50,388 bases of DNA from an uncultured Mycoplasmatota bacterium (GTDB lineage Bacteria > Bacillota_I > Bacilli_A > RF39 > UBA660), in assembly GCA_947649365.1 (NCBI GenBank), contig CANSRH010000012.1, positions 1 through 50,388 on the forward strand, read 5' to 3'. The position numbers were made by a program, and so were the translations under genes. Positions 42,511-50,388 of this stretch are shown one piece after another; positions within the stretch are counted from its first letter, which is position 1; each line of letters opens with the position of its first letter. The notes beneath the pieces are model-generated. The model did not search any database. It had not been told where the DNA came from and saw only the letters and a program-made list of their open reading frames with translations.

Positions 42511-44544
42511 ATGAAAGTATTGTTTAAAAAAATGAAAAAAGCAAATAAGTTTGCTTTGACTATATATAGTTTGTCTGTGATTGGCTTTTTAGTTGCTTTT
42601 GGCTTTTTTGTTAAAGGCGTTTTAAGTTTAGTAGGAATTGAAACTTTTCTTCGTGTTAGTTTACTCGTTTTGTTTTTTGTTTGGTTCCTTGTTTATTTTT
42701 TGTTTGGGCTTTCTACATTACTGACTAAGAAATTTAAAAAGTTTACTGCTCTTACATTTGTCCATCTTCTTTTGATTGGTGTGATGGTGTTTGCTTTTCT
42801 TATTATTTCTAAACTTTATTCTAAATTAGAGATGTTTACAAATCAAGAATATACAACATATACCACTAACTTGATTGCTTTAAATGCAACAGAGTTTACT
42901 TCTACAAGTAAAATAGGAATGATTAGCAACAATGAAGATATAGAAGGCTATGTTTTGGCGAATACTTTATTGAATAAAGAAGGTTTGAAACAAAAAATAG
43001 AATATTATGACGATTATTTTACTATGTTGAATGCATTGTATAATAAAGAAATTGACGCCGTGTTTGTTTCTAGCAACTATCCAATTATTTTTGGTAGTGA
43101 AGAAGTTTTTGAAATGATTGGTCAAGAGACCAAAGTTTTGTATGAATATAGCGAGGAAATGAAAACCAAAACAATTACGAATTCTAATAAAAAGTTGACT
43201 GAACCTTTCACAGTACTTTTGATGGGTGTAGATAGTGAACGAGATGGTTTAAATGCCAATGCTGCTTTTAATGGTGATACGTTAATGCTTGTTACTTTTA
43301 ATCCTAATACATTAACTGCTACTATGTTTAGTATTCCAAGAGATACTTATGTCCCTATTGCTTGTAATAATAATCGATATCATAAGATTAATTCTTCTGC
43401 TGCTTATGGAACGGAATGTGTTATTAATACGATACAAAATTTAGTGGATGTAAAAATAGATTACTATGCGAAGATTAATTTTAATGGTGTGATTGATTTA
43501 GTGAATGCTCTTGGGGGAATTGATGTTTTTGTAGAACAACCAGATTATAGTGTTTATGTAAAAAAATATGGAGAAGGAAGACTTTGTGAAAGTAATTCTT
43601 ATCGTGATATGGCCAATTTGGTTTGTATGGATACAGGGATGCAACATTTGAATGGTGAACAAACTCTTGCTTATGCAAGAAATAGACATGGCTTCTTGGC
43701 AAGTGATTTGGCAAGGAATAGACATCAACAGCAAATTGTTGAAGCGCTTGCTAAAAAAGTAATGAATGTTAGTAGTTTTTCTGATTTTGAAAAGTTGCTT
43801 GATGTTGTGGGGAAAAACATTGCTACCAATTTGTCTACTACCCAAATTTTATCTTTCTATCAAACACTAAAAAATATGTTATTGCAAGGATTAAAGGGAA
43901 ATGATTTTATTACCATCCAAAAAACTTATTTGGAAGTTTATAATTTACCTGTTATGGTTGGTGGGATGCGGTTATCTGCTCTTGGCTATTATGAAGATAG
44001 CTTACAAGCTATTCATGATGCTTTGGAAGTGAATTTAGGAATTAAACAGGAAGCAATGGTAAAAACATTTTCTTATGATTACAATGAGGAGTATTCTTCC
44101 CCTATTATTGGTAAAGGTATAAAGGGTGGAACGAAAGAAGCTGTGGTTCCAAATTTTATTGGAAAAACAATTGGAGAAGTAGAATCTTGGGCTTCTAGTC
44201 ATGGAATTACTTTATCAAAATCGTTTGTTTGTAGTGATGGTATTCCTGGAATCATTAGTAATCAAAGTGTGAGTGCTGGTACACTTACTAGAAGTATTTC
44301 TTCTATCGTGATTTCTATTAACCAAGTTTGTACTGATACAGAGCCTCCAAATAATGAAGAGACTCTACCAAATCAACCAGAGAAACCAACCACTCCTCCT
44401 GGAGATAAAGATCCAGAAGAACCAGATGAACCTCTTATTCCTGGTGGACCTGGCGAAGGAGAAGAAAATAATCAACCTGATCCCACTCCGGACCCTGACC
44501 CTGTCATCCCTGGAGGACCTGATGACAATGGCAGTGAAGATTAG
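42511..44544 (+). CDS. LytR-CpsA-Psr family glycopolymer transferase with PASTA domain
   Basis: 677 residues. Three N-terminal membrane helices (about 15-105) precede an outer accessory domain. The LCP domain (about 230-420) has TVLLMGVDSERDG, FNGDTLMLVTFNP, FSIPRDTYVP, ALGGIDVFVEQPD, LAYARNRHG and LARNRHQQQIVEAL. A PASTA-like unit (about 546-605: VPNFIGKTIGEVESWASSHG) and a proline/acid-rich tail follow. LCP enzymes move glycopolymers from undecaprenyl pyrophosphate to peptidoglycan. Here it probably attaches the TagO-initiated polysaccharide. PASTA on an LCP protein suggests binding to peptidoglycan. AAGGG precedes the ATG. Confidence 0.9.
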   Translation: MKVLFKKMKKANKFALTIYSLSVIGFLVAFGFFVKGVLSLVGIETFLRVSLLVLFFVWFLVYFLFGLSTLLTKKFKKFTALTFVHLLLIGVMVFAFLIISKLYSKLEMFTNQEYTTYTTNLIALNATEFTSTSKIGMISNNEDIEGYVLANTLLNKEGLKQKIEYYDDYFTMLNALYNKEIDAVFVSSNYPIIFGSEEVFEMIGQETKVLYEYSEEMKTKTITNSNKKLTEPFTVLLMGVDSERDGLNANAAFNGDTLMLVTFNPNTLTATMFSIPRDTYVPIACNNNRYHKINSSAAYGTECVINTIQNLVDVKIDYYAKINFNGVIDLVNALGGIDVFVEQPDYSVYVKKYGEGRLCESNSYRDMANLVCMDTGMQHLNGEQTLAYARNRHGFLASDLARNRHQQQIVEALAKKVMNVSSFSDFEKLLDVVGKNIATNLSTTQILSFYQTLKNMLLQGLKGNDFITIQKTYLEVYNLPVMVGGMRLSALGYYEDSLQAIHDALEVNLGIKQEAMVKTFSYDYNEEYSSPIIGKGIKGGTKEAVVPNFIGKTIGEVESWASSHGITLSKSFVCSDGIPGIISNQSVSAGTLTRSISSIVISINQVCTDTEPPNNEETLPNQPEKPTTPPGDKDPEEPDEPLIPGGPGEGEENNQPDPTPDPDPVIPGGPDDNGSED

Positions 44545-44555
44545 CACTGCTTTTT
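44531..44555 (+). terminator. terminator of the LCP gene
   Basis: GCAGTG (44531-44536) pairs with CACTGC (44545-44550), followed by T5. It overlaps the stop codon. Confidence 0.8.
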
Positions 44556-44603
44556 GTTTGTAAAAAAGTTTTACTTTTGGTATCATAGAGAAGAGGTAAT
44601 CAT

Positions 44604-45131
44604 ATGAAATCATGGACTAAACATCAATTGCATCGTCTTAGAATCGCTATGATATTAAATAGCGATAAACGAAATCATTATATTATTAAACACAAAATTT
44701 TTCGCGAAGTAGGAAATCATTTCTTTTTTCAGCCACGTTTTATTCCTTCTGATCCACAGCTTATTAAATTTCATAATAATGTGGTTGTTACTAGCAATGT
44801 TACTTTTGTTACTCATGATATTTTTCATTTGGGTCTTCGCCATTTAGGTCAAGGTGATTTTTGTTATCAAGCGGGATGTATTGAAGTGATGGATAATGTT
44901 TTTATTGGGTGTAATAGTACTATTTTACCAAATGTACGCATTGGGCCAAATGTAATTGTTGCTGCAGGAAGTGTAGTAACAAAAGACATACCATCAGGTG
45001 TCGTTGTTGCGGGTGTTCCTGCTAAGGTGATTGGTACTTTTGATGAGTACGTAAAAAAACGTGGACAAAACAATCGAATTTACTCTGTTGAAGAATTATG
45101 GGAAAAATTTGACCAAACCAAACAAAAGTAA
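44604..45131 (+). CDS. hexapeptide-repeat acyltransferase
   Basis: 175 residues with a left-handed beta-helix: SNVTFVTHDIFHLGLRHLG (catalytic His likely in THD), IEVMDNVFIGCNSTILPNVR, IGPNVIVAAGSVVTKDIPSG and VVAGVPAKVIGTFDEY. Typical of maltose/serine O-acetyltransferase-like enzymes that use acetyl-CoA. It might acetylate a sugar of the surface polysaccharide; the neighbouring genes suggest this but the substrate is not shown. GAGGTAATCAT precedes the ATG. Confidence 0.85.
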   Translation: MKSWTKHQLHRLRIAMILNSDKRNHYIIKHKIFREVGNHFFFQPRFIPSDPQLIKFHNNVVVTSNVTFVTHDIFHLGLRHLGQGDFCYQAGCIEVMDNVFIGCNSTILPNVRIGPNVIVAAGSVVTKDIPSGVVVAGVPAKVIGTFDEYVKKRGQNNRIYSVEELWEKFDQTKQK

Positions 45132-45173
45132 AGTGTACTTTTTTATTTTCTTTAGAAAGATTTATAAATAAAA

Positions 45174-45215
45174 AAAGAATTGGATACCATTTTCTTGTAA
45201 GGTTTACAATTCTTT
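45174..45215. terminator. terminator between convergent acyltransferase and tsaD
   Basis: AAAGAATTG (45174-45182) pairs with CAATTCTTT (45207-45215), with A and T tracts on both sides. Confidence 0.7.
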
Positions 45216-45232
45216 TATTTTTATATCTCTTT

Positions 45233-45258
45233 GAGCAAAATTATTGCTCTTTTTTTTC
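45233..45258 (+). terminator. second plus-strand terminator
   Basis: GAGCAA (45233-45238) pairs with TTGCTC (45244-45249), followed by T9. It overlaps the tsaD stop codon; a backup stop for plus-strand transcription. Confidence 0.7.
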
Positions 45259-46260
45259 TGTGAGTGGAGTTTGACTCATGGCATTTAAGTCGAAACTAGC
45301 AAACTTTTTTTGGAGATACAACGGATAGGCAGCAGCCCCAATCATAGCAGCATTATCTGTACAATATTTCTTTTCTGGAACACTTACTTTTACTCCATAT
45401 TTTTCTGCTACTTTGTTTATTTCTTCCCTTAGTTTACTACTTGCTGAAACTCCACCTGCAATGATTAAGGATTTGATGTTGGTATTTTTTAATGCCAGTT
45501 CTACTTTTCTTTTTAATTCATCAAAGGCTGCTGTCTGAAAACTACAAGCTAAGTCTTCTTTTCGAATTTCGTTTCCTCTTTGTCGTTCATTGTGTACTAA
45601 ATTAATGACTGCACTTTTTAACCCACTAAAACTAAAGTTATACGTATTGTCGTTTACAGGAATAGGCATAGGATAACTAGGTGTCCCTAAAGCGGCTAGT
45701 TTTTCTACATTTGGTCCGCCTGGATATTTTAGTTCTAAAACACGAGCCACTTTGTCGAAACATTCTCCAATGGCATCGTCTAGTGTACTTCCTAATATTT
45801 CAAATTGGTAATCTTTTTCCATTTTTATTAAATCTGTATGTCCTCCACTCACAGCTAGAGCAAGCAAGGGAAATTTTAATTCATTATCAATGTTATTGGC
45901 ATAAATGTGGCCAATGGTATGATTGACTGCAATTAATGACTTTTTGTAGACTAGTGCTAAGGTTTTCGCAAATTCTACTCCTACGAGTAAACTTCCTAGT
46001 AATCCAGGAGCATAGGTTACAGCAATGGCATCGATTTGTTCTATTGGAATACTACTTTTTTTTAGCGTTTCTTCTAATACCATGGTTATATTTTCTGTAT
46101 GCATTCGAGAGGCAATTTCTGGAACGACACCTCCATAGGCAGCATGGGTGTCCATTTGTGTTAAAACTGTAAACGATTCAACTTGATGACCATTTTTTAC
46201 GATAGCCATACTTGTTTCATCACAAGAAGATTCAATTGCTAATATATAGACTTCTTTCAT
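45241..46260 (-). CDS. tsaD: tRNA N6-adenosine threonylcarbamoyltransferase TsaD
   Basis: 339 residues: LAIESSCDETSMAIV, AYGGVVPEIASRMH, VNHTIGHIYAN (metal-binding His pair), LAVSGGHTDLI, YPGGPNVEKLA and LIIAGGVSASSKL. It transfers the threonylcarbamoyl group to A37 of ANN-decoding tRNAs together with TsaB and TsaE. Last gene of the t6A operon, overlapping rimI by 4 bp. Confidence 0.97.
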   Translation of the reverse strand: MKEVYILAIESSCDETSMAIVKNGHQVESFTVLTQMDTHAAYGGVVPEIASRMHTENITMVLEETLKKSSIPIEQIDAIAVTYAPGLLGSLLVGVEFAKTLALVYKKSLIAVNHTIGHIYANNIDNELKFPLLALAVSGGHTDLIKMEKDYQFEILGSTLDDAIGECFDKVARVLELKYPGGPNVEKLAALGTPSYPMPIPVNDNTYNFSFSGLKSAVINLVHNERQRGNEIRKEDLACSFQTAAFDELKRKVELALKNTNIKSLIIAGGVSASSKLREEINKVAEKYGVKVSVPEKKYCTDNAAMIGAAAYPLYLQKKFASFDLNAMSQTPLTEKKEQ

Positions 46261-46685
46261 TTTTCTAGTCTCCTTCCCATTAAATAGGCATTTTCTTCCC
46301 CGTAATATTTATTGCGTGTATTTATAATTTCAAAACCAAATTTTTTATAAAGGTTAATGGCAGGAATATTCTTTTCTCGCACTTCTAATGTAACTAATTG
46401 TACACTTGTAGGTATCTCTGTAAACATATAATCAAGTAAACAACTGGCGATGTTCTTTCTTCTAAAAGATTCTGCTACAATGATATCAATAATGTCTACA
46501 ATATCCGGTAATTCCGTATAGATAAGAAAACCTTGAACTTGTTTTTGTTCTTCATAAACTATCAATTTCGTATATTTGTCTTTTATCATTTCTGACAATT
46601 TATTTGTTTTTTTAAAGTTGGGGGTAATTTCTTGTCCTAGTTCATAAATTCGTTCAAAGTCTTCTTCTTTTAAATCACGTATCAT
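46257..46685 (-). CDS. rimI: ribosomal protein S18 alanine N-acetyltransferase RimI-like (GNAT)
   Basis: 142 residues with the GNAT fold: IRDLKEEDFERIYELGQ, DIIVAESFRRKNIASCLLDY (acetyl-CoA loop) and LEVREKNIPAINLYKKFGFE. Between tsaB and tsaD, its usual place in Bacillota. It overlaps tsaD and tsaB by 4 bp each. Confidence 0.93.
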   Translation of the reverse strand: MIRDLKEEDFERIYELGQEITPNFKKTNKLSEMIKDKYTKLIVYEEQKQVQGFLIYTELPDIVDIIDIIVAESFRRKNIASCLLDYMFTEIPTSVQLVTLEVREKNIPAINLYKKFGFEIINTRNKYYGEENAYLMGRRLEK

Positions 46686-47245
46686 TTTTGAACCTCTATT
46701 TTCTTTACATACAATGGATTAACAGCATGAGGATTTTTGCTTAATAGAGTTTTGGCAAAGGCAAAAATGGCTTCATAATTTAGCTCAATTTCTTCTAACG
46801 TATTTTCTTTTTGCATATCTTCGTATTCTTTGTTGCTAAGATATTGGTAATCTCCTACTAATTGATTTTCTTTGTTGAATGTTCCTAAAAATATACCATT
46901 TTTTTCTCTTTCTATTACGTTTACTTTTTCATGAGGAATAGACACCGCTTTTACAAGTAAGCTTGACATTTCTTTTATTGGAATATTTAACGTATAAGCT
47001 AATGTTTTTGCAATGGTTACACCAATTCTTACTCCTGTAAAAGAACCTGGACCATTGACAATAATGATTTCTTTTATCTTGTTTATTTCTATTTTGGCTT
47101 CTTCTAGAACTTCTAGTAAAATAGGCATGATTCTGCTACTTTGATTTTTTTCTGTTTCTATTTCTTTTTTTATGATGGGTTGTTCTTCTTTGTATAAAAC
47201 AATCCTTGTCTTGCTACTGTGGGTATCTAAAAATAATGTGTACAT
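46682..47245 (-). CDS. tsaB: tRNA t6A synthesis protein TsaB
   Basis: 187 residues: LFLDTHSSKTRIVLYKEEQ, VNGPGSFTGVRIGVTIAKTL and NPLYVKKIEVQK. A shortened ASKHA protein that pairs with TsaD. GAAAGGAG lies before the ATG. Preceded by a terminator-like hairpin after tsaE. Confidence 0.95.
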   Translation of the reverse strand: MYTLFLDTHSSKTRIVLYKEEQPIIKKEIETEKNQSSRIMPILLEVLEEAKIEINKIKEIIIVNGPGSFTGVRIGVTIAKTLAYTLNIPIKEMSSLLVKAVSIPHEKVNVIEREKNGIFLGTFNKENQLVGDYQYLSNKEYEDMQKENTLEEIELNYEAIFAFAKTLLSKNPHAVNPLYVKKIEVQK

Positions 47246-47276
47246 AGGCTTCTCCTTTCAAAAGTTTGCACAAAAA

Positions 47277-47294
47277 AACTCGGAACTGCGAGCT
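47277..47294 (-). terminator. intra-operon terminator or attenuator after tsaE
   Basis: On the minus strand AGCTCG-CAGTTC-CGAGTT forms a 6-bp stem (one G-T pair) followed by T7. It lies between tsaE and tsaB and may lower expression of the following genes. Confidence 0.65.
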
Positions 47295-47297
47295 CTA

Positions 47298-47750
47298 TTA
47301 TAATACATTGGCACATAAATCTTCATATTGTTTTCCGTAGGGTTCAAATACCAATACTCTTGTATTTTCGTCAATGACTTTGAATTTGATGATTAATTTT
47401 TCTTCTGGTAAACAATCACAGATTAAATCAGACCATTCTACAATAGAAACGCCGCCTTTACTAAAGTATTCGTCAAATCCAACATTTTCACATGTTCCTT
47501 CTAAACGATAAACATCCATGTGGTATAAAGGCATTTCTCCATGCGGATATTCTTTTACTAGATTGAATGTTGGAGATGTTATGGTTTCGTCAATTCCTAA
47601 TGCACTGGCAAATCCTTTTACAAATACCGTTTTCCCGCTTCCTAATTCTCCTTCTAAACAAATTACCATGTTGGGAAATTTTTCACTTTCTATATTCTCA
47701 GCGATTTGTAATGTATCTTGCTCGCTTCTAGAAGTATATTTATAATTCAT
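47298..47750 (-). CDS. tsaE: tRNA t6A synthesis ATPase TsaE
   Basis: 150 residues: Walker A LEGELGSGKTVFVKGFA, SPTFNLVKEYPHG, YHMDVYRLEG and VSIVEWSDLI. ATP-driven partner of the TsaB-TsaD complex. ATG 47750 is chosen because AGGTGA lies 5-6 bp upstream. A good promoter lies directly upstream. Confidence 0.95.
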   Translation of the reverse strand: MNYKYTSRSEQDTLQIAENIESEKFPNMVICLEGELGSGKTVFVKGFASALGIDETITSPTFNLVKEYPHGEMPLYHMDVYRLEGTCENVGFDEYFSKGGVSIVEWSDLICDCLPEEKLIIKFKVIDENTRVLVFEPYGKQYEDLCANVL

Positions 47751-47767
47751 TTTGATCACCTGTATTT

Positions 47768-47797
47768 ATTATAACAAACAAAAATTAACCTATTCAA
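47768..47797 (-). promoter_or_regulatory. promoter of the tsaE-tsaB-rimI-tsaD operon
   Basis: On the minus strand TTGAAT (47797-47792) and TATAAT (47773-47768) are separated by 18 bp. The tsaE start codon lies 18 bp further on. Confidence 0.65.
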
Positions 47798-47823
47798 TCT
47801 TTATCTTGCATAGTTGACAAGAA

Positions 47824-48951
47824 TTATAGATTTTTTTTATTCATTACTTTGATACTGTGTAAAATCGTTTTTCGATCAAAGTTTCTACTCGCTTCTCTCA
47901 TGAGCTCTTTTAATGCTTCTGTTATGACTTTACGAGTTTCTTCGTCTAATTTAGTAATTTCTTTTACTAGCCCTGGTATTTTTCTTAATTTTAATTTAGA
48001 GAGGTCTTCTACTGTGTTCATTTTGTTGTTTACAAGAATGGTGAATAAAGTATTTATGAAGATTTCTCTTTTTTTCTTATCAACTGCTAATAACCAGTCC
48101 GTGATCATTTTTTTTATTTTGTTACTTGTTTCATCTACTTCTTTTAGTGCAACAAACTTGGTGTTTTCTACTTGCCACGTTAGGCAATCATGTTGCCATA
48201 TTCCAATGGAGTTGCTTTTTATGACTTTGTATTCGCCTTTTTGGGTTAATAACATCCCTATAATGGAAGTCACAGGTAATATCGTTACTATTTTTGGTAG
48301 TAACTCGGAGTAAGTAGCTTGTGCTATGAATTCTTCTTGAAATCCTGGACCATCATTGTTGTAGATTTTTTTGATTCTTTTTTTTATGTTTTTCCTAGCG
48401 TTTACTGCAGCATAGATTGCTAGATTGCCTCCTTTGGAGTGTCCACCTAGATAGATGTGACGATTCTTCCATGTTACTATTTTATTTAAGTAGGCAACAG
48501 CTTCTTGTTGTGCTGGAATTTTAGGAAGAAAACTCATGTTTAGGTCTTCTTTCCATCCTACTAACGTATTATCTGTTCCTTTAAAGGCAATATAAATTGT
48601 ATTCCAATTGATATGAATGACCATAGCAGAAAATTGCTTTTCTTCTTTTTTGGAGATTTTATTTACATAGTTTTCGATAATTAGGTTGCCAAATCGTTTG
48701 GATTTTTGTAATGCTTTAAAAAAAGGAATGGGATTTTTTGATAAGGCAAATTGGCTTTGAATTTGCTTTTCGTCGTATTTTTCAAAATAAGCTGTAATAG
48801 CTTCTTTAATGGTAATTGGTGTTTGTTTTTCTTTCTTTTCTAATTGTATATAAGATAATTCTGCTAATATTAAATTATCTACTTCATTGAAAGGACTTAC
48901 TTTGAAGGATAAATCTCCTCTCCACTCTAAATAATCAGTGATATTTGCCAT
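47824..48951 (-). CDS. Mbeg1-like/DUF2974 alpha/beta hydrolase
   Basis: About 375 residues, starting at ATG 48951 (GGGAG 7 bp upstream). The serine-hydrolase elbow GGHSKGGNLAIYAA is near residue 170, with AFKGTDNTLVGWKEDLNMSF before it and YNNDGPGFQEEFI after it. This is the DUF2974 (Mbeg1-like, lipase-type) family. No signal peptide, so it is probably cytoplasmic. It may hydrolyse a lipid or ester; substrate unknown. The helical C-terminal part is typical of the family. Confidence 0.88.
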   Translation of the reverse strand: MANITDYLEWRGDLSFKVSPFNEVDNLILAELSYIQLEKKEKQTPITIKEAITAYFEKYDEKQIQSQFALSKNPIPFFKALQKSKRFGNLIIENYVNKISKKEEKQFSAMVIHINWNTIYIAFKGTDNTLVGWKEDLNMSFLPKIPAQQEAVAYLNKIVTWKNRHIYLGGHSKGGNLAIYAAVNARKNIKKRIKKIYNNDGPGFQEEFIAQATYSELLPKIVTILPVTSIIGMLLTQKGEYKVIKSNSIGIWQHDCLTWQVENTKFVALKEVDETSNKIKKMITDWLLAVDKKKREIFINTLFTILVNNKMNTVEDLSKLKLRKIPGLVKEITKLDEETRKVITEALKELMREASRNFDRKTILHSIKVMNKKNL

Positions 48952-49000
48952 CTTTTTTCTCCCTTCGTCTGCTTTATTATATTGCAAGAAAATAAAAAAA

Positions 49001-49015
49001 GAAAGTTTTTCTTTC
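49001..49015 (-). terminator. terminator of the PH-domain-like gene
   Basis: On the minus strand GAAAG-AAAAA-CTTTC followed by T7; it lies directly after the stop codon at 49018. Confidence 0.6.
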
Positions 49016-49017
49016 CT

Positions 49018-49464
49018 CTATTTATTATTTGATAAACGTATGTCATTGTTTAATAATCGGTCAATGTCCATTTTTACTGGAGTTTGGTTATTTACCAGTT
49101 TACTTATACATGTATACAAAATCCGAAGTCTTAATTTATCTTCCCCTGTCATATCAATAAATCGTAAGTTCACAGGATATCCTGAATTTAAAAATAAATC
49201 TAAAAAAGATTCTTTTTCATCAAAAATTACTGATAACGTAGAAATGGATTGATAAGGTATTGTATAAATTTGTTTTCTTTTGGCATAATTATCAAATAAT
49301 ACAATCTTTTTATCTGTAAAAATTCCATAATCCCTTTTGGTTTTATAAGCGCTAAGTATTACTTCTTCTCTTACATATTGCTTAACATAAGCTGGAAAAT
49401 CTTCTTTTATCATTGTTCCAGAAAAGTTAAATGGCTTTGTAATGGCCTTATATTTTATTTTCAT
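49018..49464 (-). CDS. PH-domain-like protein
   Basis: 148 residues: VILSAYKTKRDYGIFTDKKI, VLFDNYAKRKQIYTIPYQSI, STLSVIFDEK and PVNLRFIDMTGEDKLRLRIL. This is the bacterial PH (bPH) pattern: seven strands and a C-terminal helix. Cytoplasmic; function unknown. The region 49465-49700 beyond it shows no gene or clear signal on either strand. Confidence 0.75.
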   Translation of the reverse strand: MKIKYKAITKPFNFSGTMIKEDFPAYVKQYVREEVILSAYKTKRDYGIFTDKKIVLFDNYAKRKQIYTIPYQSISTLSVIFDEKESFLDLFLNSGYPVNLRFIDMTGEDKLRLRILYTCISKLVNNQTPVKMDIDRLLNNDIRLSNNK

Positions 49465-49700
49465 ACTACTACCGCCTTGTTTTATAGGATATTTCCATTA
49501 TAACGGAACTTTAAATATTTGTAAATGAATTCTTTTTTTGTTATTTTAAAATTCAATTGCCATATTTCTAGTATTTTTAAAAGGATTCCATTTTCTATTT
49601 TCAATCTGGAATATCATCGTTGTTTGATTTCTAATGAAAAACTATAATTAGAGGGATGCATTCAACTTATGTTTTTTAGAAAAATTAAAAACGAAATTCA

Positions 49701-50117
49701 TCATATTGTTCTCTTTTCATCTTGATAAGCACTCAATTGTTCTTCTAATAAGTCGGAGACTAAGAAAATTTCTGAGTTGGGATTTTTAAAGTATGCTGCA
49801 AATGAATCGCTTGGCTTGCTTGCTTTTGTTATTTTTTGAATTCCAGGATTTATTAATACATCAAAAATGAGTTCATCATTAACAGTAGCAAAATGGTCTT
49901 GTTCATTATCTAAATCTTTGCTAATAGGCACATATTCTTTAGGTAATTCTTCACCATCTTGATAAATTACTAAAACATAAAATTCATCTTTGGATAGTCT
50001 TTGTTTTGCTTTTTCTAAACTAATATAACCATTTACTAATTTTCTGAATTGATATTCAGGTTTATTATAAATAAATTCCTTATGAATATCCTCTTCAAAT
50101 TCTAAATCATAATTCAT
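49701..50117 (-). CDS. hypothetical acidic protein
   Basis: 138 residues, strongly acidic (LEFEEDIHKEFIYNKPEYQF at the start; FLVSDLLEEQLSAYQDEKR at the end), with no membrane segment or known motif. GAGGTGTTAAT precedes the ATG. It stands between the 5S rRNA and the PH-like gene. Function unknown. Confidence 0.65.
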   Translation of the reverse strand: MNYDLEFEEDIHKEFIYNKPEYQFRKLVNGYISLEKAKQRLSKDEFYVLVIYQDGEELPKEYVPISKDLDNEQDHFATVNDELIFDVLINPGIQKITKASKPSDSFAAYFKNPNSEIFLVSDLLEEQLSAYQDEKRTI

Positions 50118-50279
50118 ATTAACACCTCTATTATTAGATTATCATATTTACTTCCAAAAGTAAAAAATAATATTTAATTAACATATGTAAAGTTTTGTAT
50201 TTTGACTTATTATGTATATGTTTTGTTGATGTCCTTCTATCCAAAATCCTAGTTAACAGCGTATTTAGAGCAAAAAAAA

Positions 50280-50383
50280 ATAGGCAACTTCCTATCTTCG
50301 CTTACACTATTGTCGGCGTTTCAGTGCTTAACTTCTCTGTTCGGGATGGGAAGAGGTGTATCCACTGAGCTATCGTCACCTAT
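50280..50383 (-). rRNA. rrf: 5S ribosomal RNA
   Basis: On the minus strand the universal 5S core CCCATCCCGAACAGAGAAGT is followed by TAAGC, and GATACACCTC precedes it. The ends ATAGG (50383-50379) and CCTAT (50284-50280) pair as helix I. A T9 tract follows the 3' end (50279-50271) and probably ends transcription. The rest of an rRNA operon would be expected to the right, beyond the window. Confidence 0.92.
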
Positions 50384-50388
50384 AAAGG

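Noticed and set aside
43481-43845. Reverse-strand open frames inside the LCP gene
   Set aside because: They lack ribosome sites and mirror a well-conserved coding region on the plus strand.
49465-49700. Possible small gene in the gap between the PH-like and unknown genes
   Set aside because: All frames are interrupted quickly and no ribosome site with a start was found.
1-50388. Mycoplasma-type genetic code (TGA as Trp)
   Set aside because: Trp is written as TGG throughout and TGA ends genes such as the ABC ATPase gene; the genome also encodes a full wall-polymer pathway.

Overview
The window comes from a strongly AT-rich Bacillota (Firmicutes) genome, probably an uncultured gut-type anaerobe. 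Pyruvate:ferredoxin oxidoreductase points to anaerobic energy metabolism. TagO, LytR-CpsA-Psr and ABC-exporter genes point to a Gram-positive wall. TGG is used for Trp and TGA works as a stop, so this is not a code-4 mollicute. Nearly all genes lie on the minus strand.

Layout. 1-8.1 kb: a partial YhcG-type nuclease, a DUF975 membrane protein, recG, a small NTF2-like protein, nifJ (PFOR), a small plus-strand gene, and two candidate small RNA genes with near-consensus promoters and terminators (735-872 minus, 4126-4262 plus). 8.2-11.8 kb: a GtrB-like glycosyltransferase with a GT-C partner, then the 3' half of a DUF6020-like membrane gene. 11.8-20.1 kb: an integrated mobile element of about 8.4 kb that splits this DUF6020-like gene. 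20.1-23.6 kb: the 5' half of the split gene, two more polyprenyl-phosphate glycosyltransferases, a degraded glycosyltransferase, a DUF2304 protein and an SMR-like protein. 23.6-39.1 kb: a large surface-polysaccharide cluster (two DUF2142 proteins, several glycosyltransferases, a Wzm/Wzt-type ABC exporter, a ligase-glycosyltransferase fusion, GtrA, TagO). 39.2-45.1 kb: a membrane-anchored beta-sandwich protein, a dockerin-bearing glucosaminidase, an LCP-PASTA protein and a hexapeptide acyltransferase. 45.2-50.4 kb: the tsaE-tsaB-rimI-tsaD tRNA t6A operon, a Mbeg1-like hydrolase, a PH-domain-like protein, an unknown protein and a 5S rRNA.

How the genes fit together. TagO would start a glycan on undecaprenyl phosphate, the cytoplasmic glycosyltransferases extend it, the ABC pair exports it, and the LCP protein attaches it to peptidoglycan. 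The GtrB-like enzymes with GtrA/SMR-like flippases would feed the GT-C enzymes (GT39-like, DUF2142, DUF6020-like) that decorate it outside the membrane. One of these GT-C genes is cut in two by the mobile element.

Most striking is the mobile element. It has a Tn916-type integrase and excisionase and a matching 29-bp arm repeat near each end, but its replication initiator is a CRESS-DNA-virus-like Rep (HUH endonuclease plus SF3 helicase). Just upstream of rep lies a perfect 10-bp stem with a 10-nt loop containing TAGTATTAC, the circovirus-type origin nonanucleotide, followed directly by three perfect 7-bp iterons. That is the layout of a eukaryotic circovirus or geminivirus origin, inside a bacterial integrative element.
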